Source of the DNA: Massilia eurypsychrophila
Lineage (GTDB): Bacteria > Pseudomonadota > Gammaproteobacteria > Burkholderiales > Burkholderiaceae_D
NCBI RefSeq assembly: GCF_002760655.1
Contig: NZ_PDOC01000007.1
Coordinates: 1-64,000, forward strand
Direction: 5' to 3'
DNA length: 64,000 bases
The position numbers were made by a program, and so were the translations under genes. The number at the start of each line of letters is the position of its first letter. The stretch's first letter is position 1. Below, piece by piece: positions 63,393-64,000 of this stretch. Below the pieces are notes generated by a model. That model searched no databases and was not told the DNA's origin. It saw nothing but the letters and a program-made list of their open reading frames with translations.

Positions 63393-63863
63393 TCAGACGC
63401 GGTGATAGGGGTGGTTCTGCGTGATCGACCACGCCCTATACAACTGCTCCGCCAGCATAACACGCACCATGCCGTGCGGGAGGGTCATGCTGGAGATCCT
63501 GATGAGGCCTTCGGCCTTCGCTTTCAGTTCAGGATCGAGGCCGTCGGCGCCGCCGATCAGGAAGGCGGTGTCGCGGCCTTCCTGCTGCCAGGCCATCAGC
63601 TGCTGCGACAGGCCGACGCTGGTAAGATCCTTGCCGCGTTCATCGAGGGCGATGATGCGCACGTTCTTCGGCAGCACCGCTTCGATGCGGTCGCGCTCGA
63701 GCGCCATCGCGGTGGCGGCGGTCTTGCTGCCGGAACGCTCGACCGGCTTGACTTCCTTGAGCACGATGCGCAGCTCGGGCGGCATGCGCTTCGTGTATTC
63801 GGTGAAGCCGGTCTCGATCCAGGCCGGCATCTTGTGGCCGACCGCAGCGATGATGAGCTGCAT
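63393..63863 (-). CDS. rlmH: 23S rRNA (pseudouridine1915-N3)-methyltransferase
   Basis: 156 aa, full RlmH length. SPOUT fold motifs: [51 protein letters not shown] and the C-terminal [32 protein letters not shown] that forms the SAM knot. Methylates pseudouridine 1915 of 23S rRNA. Confidence 0.97.
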   Translation of the reverse strand: MQLIIAAVGHKMPAWIETGFTEYTKRMPPELRIVLKEVKPVERSGSKTAATAMALERDRIEAVLPKNVRIIALDERGKDLTSVGLSQQLMAWQQEGRDTAFLIGGADGLDPELKAKAEGLIRISSMTLPHGMVRVMLAEQLYRAWSITQNHPYHRV

Positions 63864-63875
63864 GCGACGCGGCCC

Positions 63876-64000
63876 TTACTCGGCGGCGGCTTTTTTGGCG
63901 ACGCGCTTGATGACCTTCTTTTCCGGCACCGCGTCGGCGGCCGGCTTGGCCACCTTGACGGCGGCGACGCGCTTGGCTGGCTGCGCCTTGAGCGCCTTGA
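63876..64000 (-). CDS. C-terminal Lys/Ala-rich tail of a truncated gene, probably rsfS
   Basis: The minus strand reads in frame from the right edge to a TAA at 63876-63878, ending VIKRVAKKAAAE; it consists of Lys, Ala, Pro and Val. It lies directly upstream of rlmH, where betaproteobacteria carry rsfS (ribosomal silencing factor), and extended basic tails occur on some RsfS proteins. The conserved RsfS domain is outside the window, so identity rests on gene order. Confidence 0.5.
   Translation of the reverse strand, partial: KALKAQPAKRVAAVKVAKPAADAVPEKKVIKRVAKKAAAE

Overview
The window is GC-rich, densely coded Gram-negative DNA. Gene content and order (rsfS-rlmH-maf-rng, msbA-waaF, dnaE next to trhO, DUF4214/RTX exoproteins, CHASE2 and FecR genes) suggest a betaproteobacterium of the Oxalobacteraceae, in the Massilia/Duganella/Janthinobacterium range. 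That placement is inference from content; there is no rRNA gene. I recognised no tRNA, rRNA or CRISPR array.

Layout. 1-1.1 kb: the 3' end of a group II intron (maturase, domains V and VI). 1.1-11 kb, minus strand: a surface-glycan operon running Wzm/Wzt ABC exporter, FkbM methyltransferase, giant tandem glycosyltransferase, then a GtrB-GtrA-glucosyltransferase-like trio. 11-17 kb: a Crp-type regulator, VanZ-like protein, TPR/beta-barrel protein and CHASE2 adenylate cyclase (minus), with a divergent FecR-domain protein (plus). 17.4-24.4 kb: a highly expressed S-layer-like DUF4214 protein followed by a complete type I secretion system (ABC, HlyD, TolC). 24.5-28.3 kb: acyltransferase, frameshifted CPCC gene, ParDE-type toxin-antitoxin pair, trhO, and an FkbM remnant. 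28.4-31.9 kb: dnaE. 32.4-44.4 kb: two giant paralogous DUF4214/RTX exoproteins. 44.4-49.4 kb: an O-antigen-ligase/glycosyltransferase fusion, msbA, waaF. 49.4-57.4 kb, minus: a Liv-type ABC transporter with acyl-CoA synthetase, acyl-CoA dehydrogenase and an IclR regulator. 57.4-58.8 kb: a REP-associated tyrosine transposase surrounded by its REP elements and a decayed copy of its own 3' end. 58.8-64 kb: fdhD, an NAD(P)-binding protein, a DJ-1/PfpI protein, rng, maf, rlmH and the tail of probably rsfS.

How it may work together. The most interesting part is 11-24.4 kb. A membrane cyclase predicted to make cAMP and a Crp-family receptor with an intact cAMP pocket and a CRP-like recognition helix lie near three perfect TGTGAT-N4-ATCACA sites. 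The sites precede the FecR gene, the S-layer-like gene and the type I secretion operon, and each sits about 28-30 bp upstream of a plausible -10 box. This looks like a self-contained cAMP circuit controlling building and export of a surface layer. The two giant RTX proteins at 32-44 kb are probable further clients of the same exporter, but I see no such site in front of them.
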